Below are positions 42,577 to 53,831 of a DNA stretch of 64,000 nucleotides, piece after piece. The DNA comes from Tetracentron sinense (taxonomy: Eukaryota; Streptophyta; Magnoliopsida; Trochodendrales; Trochodendraceae): the NCBI GenBank assembly GCA_015143295.1, contig CM026557.1:22477760-22541759 (forward strand), written 5' to 3'. The position numbers were made by a program, and so were the translations under genes. How positions within the stretch are numbered: the first letter of the stretch is position 1; the number at the start of each line of letters is the position of its first letter. The notes below the pieces were generated by a model that ran no database searches, was not told the origin of the DNA, and saw only the letters and a program-made list of their open reading frames with translations.

Positions 42577-43733
42577 GGCCCCATTTGGTTGCACTTCCGT
42601 ATTCTGTTCTTAAAAATAAGAAATTGAATTTTTTTTACACAAAACATATTTAGTAAACATTTTTCTATTTTTAAAAATTAGAAACAAAATTTTTGAAAAT
42701 CATGGTAACATTAATTTTGTTACCACTGTTTTTGGAAACAAAAATAGAAAACATGGACTGCTACACTACTACTACCACTACCATCTACCACCAAAGCAAC
42801 TCACCCAATACCACCACCACTCATCCACCCAATACCACCATGACGCCACCAACTAGGGGTACAGCCAGAAAATTTTCATTGGGGGGCCAAAATACACGTG
42901 TAAAAAATTTAATGGATTTAAGGGTATGGAACCCGGGTTCGGGGCGCAATCCCTGAAAAAAAAAAATTTGGGTTAATTTTTTTATTTTGAGAAATTTTTT
43001 TCCCGGTAATGTCATTGAGGTCGCCTGTCACTATTGATACCCCTTAATTGTGGTTAAGATTCACCCCACCAATCCTTGGTTTTTTTAAAAAAAATATTAA
43101 TTTTTTTTAAACCCTAGTTAAATTTCACTAACTCCTAAGGTTAAACAAAATTTAATATTTTTTCCTAAAACCCAAGGATTAGTAGGTGAACCCTAAGAGT
43201 GGATGAATTTTAACCATAGTTAAAGGGTGTAAGGGGTGTCAATAGAGACATGTGGTGGCCTAAGGGCGTAACCGGACTCAATTGGAGGGCCCACTATATA
43301 TGACAAAAAAAATTTTGGGAGGAGGGGCACTATATATATGAAACAAAAAAAAATTGGAGGGCTAAGTGTAGTAAAATTTTAAAAAAATTGTTGAGGGCCC
43401 ACTATTTCATAACAAAACAAGAAGGGATTTCAAATTTTTATTTTGGGCCGGGGGGGGTGGCGCCCCTGTCACCCACAAGACTACACCCATCTCCGCCACC
43501 ACCACCACCACTTATCACCCTCCGCCACTAACCTCCACCAACATCACCATGAATTTGAATTGTTTACTCATTATTATGTTTATCGTATTTATCAAACGAG
43601 TTTTACTTTTTTTTTTTTTAACAAGTAATAATTAATAATGCCAAACTTGATTTCTGCTTTAAAAAAATTTGAAAACAAAAAACTGTTTCCAATTTTTAAA
43701 AATAGAAAAACAGAAGTGTATCCAAACGGCTCC
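42577..43733. mobile_element. PIF/Harbinger-type MITE with a hAT MITE nested inside
   Basis: The left end GGCCCCATTTGGTTGCACTT continuing CCGTATTCTGTT is inverted at the right end (AACAGAAGTG, then TATCCAAACGGCTCC). The flanks carry a TAA duplication (42574-42576 and 43734-43736), the PIF/Harbinger target. Removing the inner hAT element and its 8-bp duplication leaves about 534 bp. The interior is a run of ACCACCAC-type codon-like sequence on both sides of the insertion (42765-42853 and 43469-43550), showing that the inner element broke a continuous tract. Confidence 0.75.
42854..43468 (-). mobile_element. hAT-type MITE, 615 bp, inverted copy
   Basis: The termini TAGGGGTACAGCCAG and TGGCGCCCCTG match the family with point changes. 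The flanking 8-mers CCACCAAC and TCACCCAC agree at 6 of 8 positions. The interior runs in the opposite direction to the copies at 32916, 41347 and 44459. Confidence 0.85.
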
Positions 43734-44458
43734 TAAGCATTTCATACGTTTTAAGAAGTATTTTATACGTTTTAAGAATGAAACATCCTCGCTGTTAGTG
43801 GAGTCATACTGGCTTATAACTAATCAAAATTTTGTACCAAAACTAACCTCAACTACAAATTGTAGTTACAGACAAGTTCCGAAGTACAAAGTTTATAAAA
43901 TCACGAGTCATGGTCTACTAGACGAAATGACAGTGACACTTGTCACCATCAGCATCAATGGCGGAGGATACTTTTCCTATTAGCTCAAGTTGGGAATATC
44001 TAACAAATATTAGTTATTTTACCTTTCAAAGTATTGAATCTTTTATCGTACAAGAAATGGGCCCTACAACATGGAATCTCTTCTTTTGAACGAGAGTACT
44101 CAATCACAAGACTTGAGGTCCTTGAGCATGGAATCCTTATATACATTGGCAAGCCTTTTTCTTTTCGTGCGAACACACAAAACATTTCTTTTTCTTTTTT
44201 AAGTGGGCCAAGCCCACAAAGCAGCGCATTTATCGCATGCATTTGCTTTTAACAAAGATTTCCAAACTCACTGTGGTACCAATACTTGTCAATGGGTCAG
44301 GTTGGGCCTTAATTTTTGTGATTTCTGAATATGCCCGGTCGGGCATGACAAGTTTGCAAGAGGATTTTGGGCCCGAATTCGACCCGTAATGGGGATTTAC
44401 CTCTACTTGCTAAAGTAGCACCGCCCAAAGGAGCACAAATTTAAACCACGACCTCACC
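43734..44458. other. Intergenic, no gene seen
   Basis: Short ORFs on both strands (43669-43983, 44000-44252) have no recognisable motif. The stretch 44280-44400 with GGGTCAGGTTGGGCC and TCGGGCATG words resembles a degenerate MITE, but the ends were not found. Confidence 0.35.
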
Positions 44459-46141
44459 CAGGAGCGGAGCCGGGGGCGGCCCCCCCAAATTTTTTGCAAA
44501 TCCTTATAGCCACTAGTATGAATAGCCAATTTTTTTTTGTCATATATATAGTGGGCCCCCCAATGAAGTCCCCTTATGCCCTTGAGGTTGCCACATGTCC
44601 CTATTGACACGCCTGTTTTTTTTTTTGGTGTACAAACGCAAACTCACGCACACAACTCACACACACACCCCAACATGCAACAAAGCACTAAGTACTCACA
44701 CAACCCTCAAAAAAGAGGGCGGTATGGGGCATTAAAGGGTTCACAACACATACCTAACCCACCGATGTAGGACTAAAGGGCAGAGCCCATGCTGGTTTCT
44801 TTTGGTATATATAACACAAACACAAACTCACACACACACCCCAACATACAACAAATTAAAGAGTACTCACACAACCCTAAAAAAAGAGGGCTGCATGGGG
44901 CATTAAAGGGTTCACAACACACACCTAACCCACCGATGTTGGACTAAAGGGTAGAGCCTATGCTGGTTTTTTTTTTGGTATATATAACACAAACACAAAC
45001 TCACATACACAACTCACACACACACCCCAACATGCAACAAAGCACAGAGCACCCACACAACCCTCAAAAAAGAGGGCTGTATGGGGCATTAAAGGGTTCA
45101 CAACACACACCTAACCCACCGATGTGGGACTAAGGGGCAGAGCCCATGCTGGTTTTTTTTGGTATATATAACACTAACACTAACTCACACACACACCCCA
45201 ACATGCAACAAAGCATAGAGTACCCACACAACCCTAAAAAAAGAGGGCTGTATGAGGCATTAAAGGGTTCACAACACACACCTAACTCACCGATGTGAGA
45301 CTAAAGGGCAGAGCCCATGCTGGTTTTTTTTTTTTGGTATATATAACACAAACACAAACTCACACACACAACTCACACACACACCCCAACATGCAACAAA
45401 GCACAGAGCACCCACATAACCCTCAAAAAAGAGAGCTGTATGGGGCATTAAAGGGTTCACAACACACACCTAACCCCCACCAATGTGGGACTAAAGGATA
45501 GAGCCCATGCTGGTTTTTTTTGGTATATATAACACAAACACAAACACAAACACAAACTCACACACACACCCCAACATGCAACAAAGAACAGAGCACCCAC
45601 ACAATCCTAAAAAAAGAGGGTTATATGGGGCATTAAAAGGTTCACAACACACACCTAACCCACCGATGTGGGACTAAAGGGCAGAGCCCATGATGGTTTT
45701 TTTTTTGGTATATATAACACAAACACAAACTCACACACACACCCCAACATGCAACAAAGCAAAAGTCACCCAATCTCAGGGTTCACCTGCTTATCCTTGA
45801 TTTTTAGAAATATATTTAAATAATTTTAACCTTAGGAGTTAGTGAATTTTAAATTAGGGTTCAAAAAGAAATTTGATATATTTTTTTAAAACCAAGGATA
45901 GGTGGGTGAATCTTAACCACAATTAAGGGGTATTAATAGGGACACGTGACGACCTCAAAGGCATTACAGGAAAAAAAATCTCAAAATTAAAAAAACTATC
46001 CCAAAATTTTTTTTCTCCAGGGTTACGCCCCGAACCCCCAAATTCCATACTCTCAAATCATTTTTTTTTTAAATACATGTATTATTGCCCCCCCCCCCCC
46101 CCCCCCCCCCCCCAATGAAAAATTCCGGGCTCCGCCCCCCG
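44459..46141 (+). mobile_element. hAT-type MITE, expanded to 1683 bp by an internal array
   Basis: The left end CAGGAGCGGAGCCGGGGG and right end GGGCTCCGCCCCCCG are diverged family termini. The flanking 8-mers ACCTCACC (44451-44458) and TCCTCACC (46142-46149) agree at 7 of 8. Compared with sister copies, the left arm stops at CCCTATTGACAC (44610) and resumes at TCACCCAATCTCAGG (about 45765). Between them is a 1.15-kb tandem array. A 25-base C-run is at 46089-46113. Confidence 0.85.
44611..45764. repeat. Tandem array of about 180-bp units nested in the MITE
   Basis: Six and a half units, with GGTATATATAACAC(A/T)AACAC anchors at 44804, 44977, 45161, 45336, 45522 and 45707 and a diverged first anchor at 44627 (spacing 173-186). 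Each unit has ACTCACACACACACCCCAAC, ATGCAACAAAGCA, AAAAAGAGGG, GGGCATTAAAGGGTTCACAA, CCTAACCCACCGATGTGGGA and GCAGAGCCCATGCTGGTTTT. The inverse of CCGATGTGGGACTA (TAGTCCCACATCGG) is a motif found at many plant LTR ends, which suggests a retroelement origin. Confidence 0.9.
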
Positions 46142-46149
46142 TCCTCACC

Positions 46150-48231
46150 CACCCACTCTTCCAAAGAGTTAAAATGGGAGCAGTGCAAACTTTAAAATCG
46201 CCCTTAGTATCCCATTTCCAAACTACTCTATACTTTACAGTCAACCTTGCCATAGAGAATAGGGATACCCGACCCGAGATAGCCTTACCATCTCTCTTGA
46301 AAACATTAAATTTAGAAGGTCCTGTTTCCAACATCGTTGGTCATCTACCTTATCTAAAGGGCATGGCCGCATGGGACAGGTTTTAATCTCCGAAGCAAAT
46401 CCGGATCTATTTGGGTCCCCTCTTTTGTTGAGTCTTATAAGGCTTGGCACTTTACATTTTCTCAAGTACAAAACTTAATAATCTCTAATAATTAATAAAT
46501 TTGTAAGGAACCAACTTGGTTCTATAGTGTATAATTAATAGTTTCTTATACTTGCTATTTAATAATTTTTTAAGAAAGTTTTAGTATATTGTTGATTATA
46601 AGAGAGGTTTTTATACTATATTAATACATAGTTATATGATTCTTATAAACACTTTATGATGTTTAGGTATTAGAAGAGAAAGGGATAAAATTATTTGAGA
46701 TAGTTTGGCTATGTATAATAAATGAGCATATATAGGATAAAGTTTAGATATTTAGAATGAAAAAACTAAAAAAATCATTGTATGAGGACTTCAAAATAAT
46801 TAACAAAATTACAAAAGTTAAAGAGAGAATCCCATGAAAAGTAGAGTTTTAAAATTTTTTTGTCTTTTCCCAAAATAAAAGATGTTTCTTTTTTTCTTTG
46901 TAAAGGGGGTTAATTTTACGAAACTGGAAAAACAACGAAAAGAGAGTAAAAGAGGGGAAACGAAGGGGAGAGAGATTTCATCCAAAAAAAATAGAAAATA
47001 AAAAAGATTTACATTTAAAAGAAAAAGGAACAAATCTAGCTTTGTATTTTTGATAGGTTCAATTGTCATTTGTTTGTTCAATGGGTTAGCAAAAAATCTT
47101 TTGTTTTTTTTTTGGAATGCTAACCTTATACATTTGTATCTACATGAAACTTATATGGAAAATACATTACATTCAAAAGAAATTTTTTTATTTTATTTAT
47201 GGAATAATATAGTGATTCTTATATATAATATTCTCTTATAATTAATATAATTTCTTTCCACCAAGGTTATTAATTACAAGAGGGTCTACTGTAATTGTTA
47301 GGAAATTTGAGTCATGGTTTCTAACAAAATTAATTCTTAGGATGCTAGCCCAAGATGCACTTCATCAAAACATTTCCAGACGCAAAGGTGGGTGCAACAC
47401 CAGATGGTTTGACACTTGTTACCACCACCTTACGTCAACACATGGTGTTGCTACCCTATATCAGGGAGATGGTTTGACACTTGTTAACACCACCTTGCAT
47501 CTTTGATAGACTGCGACTGGGACTAGCATTTATGTAATTCTTATTATCATGAGATTTCAAGTCTAATCATTTTTTATGAGACTTAAATCCGATAGATGAA
47601 AAACACAATACATCTAATTCTCAAAAGAAAATCAGCATTGTCAAATGACAAAACTTGCATAGTACCGGACCCTAAATGGATTTCATTTCCATCCAAATGT
47701 TAATCTTGTCTCCGGTACCCACCACCCAACTCGTACCATACATCACTAGATTCTTACTTTTTAAGAAGAGTTTAGCTATGAACGGGAGCTCTGGATTTCT
47801 CGGGAGCTCCCAAACAATGGGTATATGCATAATTGTATAGACGGAAATATCCTTGCATGATTTCAATATTTACGAAACTCCCTGAAAATTTGGGAGCTCC
47901 GTTTCATAATAAGACTTAATAATACTCTTCCAAATTCCAACCCCAAAAGTCACTTCTCTCTCTCTCTCTCTCTAAAATAACATAACAAGAAAATGTCCAA
48001 AGTCCGAAAATCCAACATGTAAGACTTATTTTTAGAGAGACCAAATCAATCAAGTAACAACTAGATAACAAAACAACAGATACAAAGCTTGGCTTTCACT
48101 CAATCAATCCGCAAGCGTTCAAGAATATTGTCGATATTAAGCCCCACAAATTACAAGGATTGAAAAATAAAATAAAATACATAGTACTCTTCTCTTTAGA
48201 AAAAGAAACAAAATTCTGAATTGATACCTCA
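46150..48231. other. AT-rich intergenic DNA, no gene seen
   Basis: The ORFs at 46053-46334, 46174-46386 and 46818-47081 have no recognisable domain. A (TC)n run lies at 47956-47973. A phrase ATGGTTTGACACTTGTTA(A)CACCACCTT is repeated near 47413 and 47470. I see no delimited element. Confidence 0.4.
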
Positions 48232-48420
48232 TTACTTATTGGGCCTCCCTCTCTTCCCTGCTTTTACACTCTGAGAGCTCTTCTTCTCCTCGGCAGGAGG
48301 ACAGCCCCGCCCACGCCCAGTGCTTTTCTTCTCTTCTGCTGCACGGTTTTCAATTAGCACCCTTACCTCGGCCTCTACTAGAAGCTTTCCGGCCCCGACG
48401 CCCCTTCTCTTGTGTCCAGC
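48232..48420 (-). pseudogene. C-terminal coding fragment with AT-hook-like motifs, unidentified
   Basis: On the minus strand one frame reads ENRAAEEKKSTGRGRGCPPA and then ends KAGKRGRPNK followed by TAA at 48234-48232. GRGRG and KRGRP are AT-hook-like cores, which bind AT-rich minor grooves. About 60 bp upstream, in another frame, a third basic block reads KGRRGRKASSRGRGKG and closes with a stop. The change of frame suggests a broken gene or a missed small intron. The stretch is GC-richer than its surroundings. I cannot assign the parent family. No further exon was recognised upstream on this strand. Confidence 0.4.
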
Positions 48421-50185
48421 AATTAATTGATTTATCCATTACTATCATTTAAAATGCATAGATAATAAGTTATTAACTTGGATACTTACTAAGCTAATTT
48501 TAAGGAAAGATTTCAAAGACCTTCTTAAAAATGATGTTTCGGGTATTAAAACTCCTTTGAAAATTGTTCAAGTTGTTGTTTTTGTTGATTTCAATAATTA
48601 GATCTGATGATGAAATAAGAATTAGATATGATGAATGAAGAATCCTGTTAGCTTACCCTAGAAAGAAGTTTTAGATGACAAATTTTTAGTTAAAGGCGTC
48701 AGAATTGTCATTTATATTTGATCAACTAATGTTTTTGCTGGATCAGTTACTAAAGCTTGTGTTGTAAAGGATTCAGACTCAGTTGTTGAAGGAGGATCAA
48801 CCTCCATTTGCATTCAAACATGTTAAAAGAGTAAGAAAATACACCTGATTTAAATGAATGACGATGATAATAAGTTGAATACTTATGTGATGGTAAAATT
48901 TATCCTTTCAAATACTTTGATTCTTCGAACTATTCTAAAAATCCTTAGTTTACATCTATTGATAACATGTTTTAGTTTTTCTAAATTTACTAAAAGTGAA
49001 CCTTGGTGACAATTAATCAATGGCTCCCAAGACGGCTTGCCAAATGATTGACATGATAATACAACATTATGATAATCTAGCCAAAATGACATGGCTGCAA
49101 TCATTTTGATTTTGTTGACTGACATGGTGTGATTAATTGATTGTTATTAGCTTTGAGGAGTTATCATCGACAAGTTTTGTCCTTAAAAATTGTTGCTTCG
49201 CTCATTGAAGGCTTTGAGACGATTATTTTTGTCTTCCGTGCCATTATTTGATCTTTGAGTAATGAAACAAAACAGTAAAGTTCTTTTATGAAAATATTCA
49301 TTATATCTTTTCTTCTCATTAATATACATTCCAATTGCTTCTCCAAAAGAAAGACTTATTATATCTTCTGTATGGTGATAGTTGTTTAATAGCTGATGCA
49401 TATTTTGAAATGATCTCATAATCATATGTTCATGAAGGTGGTCAGCGCCAAAGGCATTTTCATATATTAGGTCACACATTGGTTATCAAGACACAATGTG
49501 GAGGGATAAAGATATATTCATGTTTTAAAAAAATTCTCTTTTCTCGAGTATTTTGGTTAAAGATCCTTATTATTCTTCCTTGTTTGCTAACTGTTTCAAC
49601 TACCAAAATTATAGTGTAACGAAAGAGGAGTTTATATATTGTTGTGCTATCATCATTACTCACACAAACTTATACAACGTTCTTAATGGTCAATGGTGAG
49701 TCTCTTGGACTTTTAAAATGATTGTTTGATTAGTGGCATTTGATTGTCACATGTTATTAGCTTGAAGGTTTCAAAGACGTTTTATCTTATAATATTTCAA
49801 ACTTCTACTAGCTTGATGGTTTCAAAGAAGTTTTATCTAAATGCTTTGAGCTCTTATTAGCTTGATAGTTCTAAAATGTGTTGTACTTGATATTGGTTAA
49901 AACCTCTATTACTTTTAGTCTGAGTAAATTTCACTATTACTTGGATGATATGGACATTGTTTATGTCTGCAAAGATTCCTTCCCCTCTCACTATTGGTTT
50001 GTAAATAGTAATCAAAAGATTGATGTCCAGATGCAATAAATGTAAAGGATTACATCTAACAGATGGTAAGCTATTTTAACTATCGTTTTGAGTAAAAAAA
50101 TTGATGAATTGATTTGATTAAATAGTGATGGATTGACAAGTCATTAGAGAATAAATGATACTCTGAGAATCAAAGATATTTTGAT
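48421..50185 (-). other. Region with short minus-strand ORFs, nothing recognised
   Basis: The minus frames at 48883-49125, 49164-49479 and 49472-49663 are open for 60-98 codons but show no known motif. Repeated plus-strand phrases of TTTCAAAGA(C/A)GTTTTATCT and TTA(G)CTTGA(T/A)GGTT occur at 49757-49880. It may be the decayed interior of the element whose LTR begins near 50925. That is inference. Confidence 0.3.
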
Positions 50186-50189
50186 ACCT

Positions 50190-50850
50190 TCTAAATTGGA
50201 GCTATCCAACAGAAATACTTTGGATACATTCTAACATATTTTGATATCCTGATATATTTTTAATACATTTTATCTCCTGATATATTATTAATACATTCTA
50301 ACGCGTATTCTGATGTGTTTTGAAGTCATCTGACTGAAAACGTCATGTATTGACAAGCTATGATTCCGATATCCCGATACACTTTGATATGTTTTAGACA
50401 AATTTGATACATTCTAGTACATTTTGATATCTTGATATATTTCGAATATGTTCTGACATATTCTGATACGTTGGTATAAATCTGATACATTGTAATATTT
50501 TAATGTTCTGTTTTAGCAGGTTCTGATATCTTCTGATACAATAATATATTCTGATGTATTTGGAAATACTTTGACATATTTTGATATACTCTGATACATT
50601 GTTATGTTTCTAATACATCCTGATATTCAGATATGTCGTAAAATACATTATGATATTTTGACATATTCAATATGTTCTAGTACATTTTGATACTATGATA
50701 TAACTGATACACTCCGATGCTCTTACATAACTGATACATTTCGATACTCCGATGTATTCAATATGTTCAAAAGATAATTAATACATGTCTGATACATTTT
50801 GATATTCTGATACATTTAATACATTCAGATATATGTTCTGATATGATAAG
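50190..50850. repeat. Degenerate GATACATT/GATATTTT repeat tract
   Basis: Dozens of (T)GATA(C/T)ATT, TTTTGATAT and TTCTGATA words at irregular spacing of about 10-25 bp over 660 bp, with no fixed unit. No open frame of any size. Confidence 0.8.
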
Positions 50851-50910
50851 AAGTATTTTGATTGCATGCACAGACGTCTCATAAAGATGATGGATTTTGC
50901 CGCCTTTGCA

Positions 50911-51929
50911 GGCAGGGGGCTAAATGTTGATGATGGAAAATGATAAGATGACACGTGGAAGTAATTTATTAGTCAGATCAGAACCTGAACTAGTCAGAAG
51001 CCACGTGAATAAAGATTATGATGATTGGAAAAAGGTTCTATTGTCTTAAAGTATTTTGTTATGAATACATATTTTGAACCAATAGTGTATCAGATGTTCA
51101 TTCACACTATCTTTACGGCTTAACGTTGTTGAAGGCATAACAATCCTTCGGGTATTAATTACTGACACCTTTCTCGGCCTGAGTAATATTTTACAGATAT
51201 TTCATATAAGCTTTTGATCTTGATAAAAGCCCAAAGGATTCGAAAGGTTCAGATACGTTAAAGTGTGCTATGTTCGAGAATAAGATTTGGACTTCGAGCA
51301 TACTGGTTAACTCATTATGCCTTCACAGTCTGAAGTAGCTGAGTATTCAACAGACGATGTAGTCAAAGGAGTAGATTTTGACTACCTGATAAGCTTTTAG
51401 AAATCAAATGGAAAGCTCAAAGGCGGTTTACTCCGTCAGGACCAAATTTGTCCTTGGTAAGATTTCAGTAAAATCAAATTACTAAATGTATTCTAACGCC
51501 ATTATGATATCTTATTCTTCAAGAAAGGTCTTGAATCAATGGCGTTGCGAGCTGATGCTGATCAGAAGCTCGAATGAGTCATACTCCATTAAGAGGAAAA
51601 GACGGTTACCGGTTTAGCCTCGTCTTCATAGGGATTCGGTGGAACCATATCACCATGTACCCTATTACTTTGTCAGGGGGTAAAGGTACGGATCGCATTC
51701 CTCATGGGAATGGGAGTGTGTGTTCCCCTCATCTCCTATTTCAGCAAAGTATGGATTACTTTCTAGGCTGAAGTTAGGAGGGAATGCTGAGGATGTATCT
51801 TGCCCCCATTTCCTTGTGGGCTATTGGAGGGAATCGAGGCCTCCATAGTCTTATTCTCTTGTACTAGATGATTGAGGCCTGACGGTGATATCGCATCCAC
51901 CCTGAGAATAGTGTCATTGTTCAGCACTT
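50911..51929 (+). mobile_element. Probable polypurine tract and start of a Tat-like LTR, cut by the CACTA element
   Basis: GGCAGGGGGC at 50911-50920 is a purine tract of the type preceding Tat 3' LTRs, followed four bases later by TGTTGATGATGG (50925). The next 1 kb has no coding sign, as expected for an LTR. At 51930 the CACTA terminal repeat begins. No LTR 3' end was found. The call rests mainly on the tract and spacing. Confidence 0.35.
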
Positions 51930-51946
51930 CACTACGTGAAAATGAG
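51930..51946 (+). repeat. CACTA 5' terminal repeat
   Basis: CACTACGTGAAAATGAG; compare the common CACTACAAGAAAA plant consensus. Confidence 0.8.
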
Positions 51947-52070
51947 TTAAAAACGACACCAAATGACGGGAAAAACGACGGCTTAAGGATGTCGTTAAAT
52001 TACCGACGGCTTGTGTGAGTCGCTTACGAGTGGCGCAATAAACGACTGCCTATGGCAGTCATTCTTTGAG

Positions 52071-52376
52071 AACCCTAACCCTAACTCTATCTCTATCTCT
52101 CTCGGTTTCTTACTCTCTCTCACTCTCTCGGCTGTTCTGCTCTCTCGGTTTCTTCCTCTCTCTCTCTCGGCTGCTCTGCTCTGCTCTCTCACTCTCTCGG
52201 CTGCTCTGCTCTCTCGGTTTCCCCTCTCGCTGCTGCTCGCTCGCCGACGTCTCTCTCTCGCAGTCCCTCTGGCCTCTAGTCGCCGGCCGTCTCTCGGTTT
52301 CCCCTCTCGCCAACGTCACTCTCTTGACATCTCTCGGTTTCCCCTCTCGCCGGCCGTCTCTCGGTTTCCCCAGAGG
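52071..52376 (+). promoter_or_regulatory. CT-rich 5' leader of the CACTA, with telo-box-like start
   Basis: AACCCTAACCCTAAC at 52071-52085 is a telo-box-like motif, followed by CT-rich DNA with CTCTCTCGGTTTC repeated about nine times up to 52370. A good splice donor, CAGAG|GTAATT, ends it at 52375-52376. This has the look of a transcribed, non-coding first exon for the TNP2 gene, whose ATG exon has an acceptor at 54781. ORFs read through the CT repeats are not meaningful. Confidence 0.4.
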
Positions 52377-53618
52377 TAATTATCAAGTGGTGGTGGTGGT
52401 GGTGAAAGCCGAGGTTTGCACAAGAGGTCGTATAATCGGTTAGGGTTTGAGGTATTTATCTTTTGATGTTTTTTTTTTGTAAAGATCAGTAGTTTTTTAG
52501 GGTTCTTGAAAAGATTCTGAACTAATGCTTGGATAATAGTGTACTTTGTTCTGTTGTAATCTTTGAGATCACCATCTAGAATTTTATGGAGAAACAGGAC
52601 CAATGTTCCAATTTTATAGTGTTTTTGTAAAGATCAGTAGTTTTTTAGGGTTTATTTTTTCTCTTTTGCCGTGAATCATTAGAAAATATTGCATTTTTCT
52701 AGGCTGTTGAGATCTAGATGATAAGGTTCGCTTGGAGGAATTTAGGTTAAAGTTCCGTATTACAAGATTTTGTTTCTTTTCTATGCATTATCGCTGATTA
52801 ATCTTTGCTTATCCTTTAGCTTCTAAGATCTGTGCTCGGGTTCTTAAAAGGCCGAACTTTATCATCTTTCAAATACATATACTTAAGTACTGTAAATCAG
52901 TTCATTTTTAAAACCTTCATCTTCAAGTCCTGTGTTTTCTAGGGTTTTTTTAAGGCCAAATTGCTCTCAATGTTTGATCTTCTTCCTCTTTTTAATTTTC
53001 TGGATGAGCAGAAATTTATTTAGGCATGATCGTTTTTTTTATTGAATTTGGCTAGGCTAGATCGAAATAGATTTAATAATTGGTATTCAAATTTTATTCT
53101 CTCTCTCTCTCTCTCTCTCTCTCTGTGATTCAATCATCCATACAGTTTCAAGATATCTCTAATTTTCTTACAAGACTTCAGGAAAATTTGTTCATTTACT
53201 GCATCCAGATAAGTCTTATGTGCTTAATAATTATTTAATTGACTTCAATGCTAGAAGTAGAAGTATAGCTAGCATAGTCCCACAACCCAAACAAAATCAA
53301 AATGTCTGAATTGTTCATGGCTAACCAATTTGAATCAAGTTGCTCCCATTTCCTCCTAATACTAAATGATTGCAGAAAATCAAATGGATGGATTTATCTT
53401 CGAATATGAATGATTGTAAGCATTCGAAATGGCGAATGGATCATCAAAGCTGAACAATACCAGATGATGATTCATTTGGCACAATGTGATAAGAAACATA
53501 GAAGTTCTATCTTTAAAAGTCACTGCAGAAAATTCACAAAACAGAACATCATATTATATTTGACATCAGAACCCTAGAAGAACCCAACCCTAGGTAAACC
53601 AAATTCATTTAACAGAAC
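52377..53618. other. CACTA internal region, intron-like, no gene
   Basis: AT-rich DNA with a (TC)n run at 53099-53124 and short repeats (AAGATCAGTAGTTTTTTAGG at 52481 and 52630). It is probably part of a long leader intron. No coding evidence. Confidence 0.4.
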
Positions 53619-53831
53619 TCAGCCAGAGATCTCAATGGACTTCACATCCAGTTTCTTAATCTCCTCCTTTGGAACAGTAATCGTAAGAACCCCATCCTCT
53701 ATTGCCGCCTTCACCTGATCCACCTTTGCATTCTCCGGCAACCGGAATTTCCTCATGAACTTGCCGCTGCTCCGTTCCACGCGGTGTCATGTATCGTTCT
53801 TCTCCTCCTTCTCTTGATTCCTCTCGCCGCT
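53619..53831 (-). pseudogene. Class I small heat-shock protein (HSP17/18 type) C-terminal fragment, antisense in the CACTA
   Basis: The minus strand reads SGERNQEKEEKNDT, a stop, then [20 protein letters not shown] followed by [20 protein letters not shown] and a C-end KSIEISG then TGA (53621-53619). This is the second half of the alpha-crystallin domain and C-terminal extension of cytosolic class I sHSPs, chaperones that bind unfolding proteins. The in-frame TGA at 53789-53787 sits where the family has Trp (DTWHRVE), consistent with a TGG to TGA change. The N-terminal half is missing and the match stops abruptly at 53831. It lies between the CACTA terminus and its transposase start, opposite in strand, so it looks like a host gene piece carried by the element. 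Confidence 0.9.

Noticed and set aside
41308..46334. Gly/Pro-rich ORFs at element ends (for example 41308-41592, 46053-46334)
   Set aside because: They are read through hAT MITE termini and C-runs.
52071..52085. AACCCTAACCCTAAC as an interstitial telomere
   Set aside because: Only two units, at a plausible leader of the CACTA; read as a telo-box-like motif instead.
52011..52443. Leu/Ser-rich ORFs over 120 aa
   Set aside because: They are translations of CT-rich repeats in the CACTA leader and are open in several frames at once.
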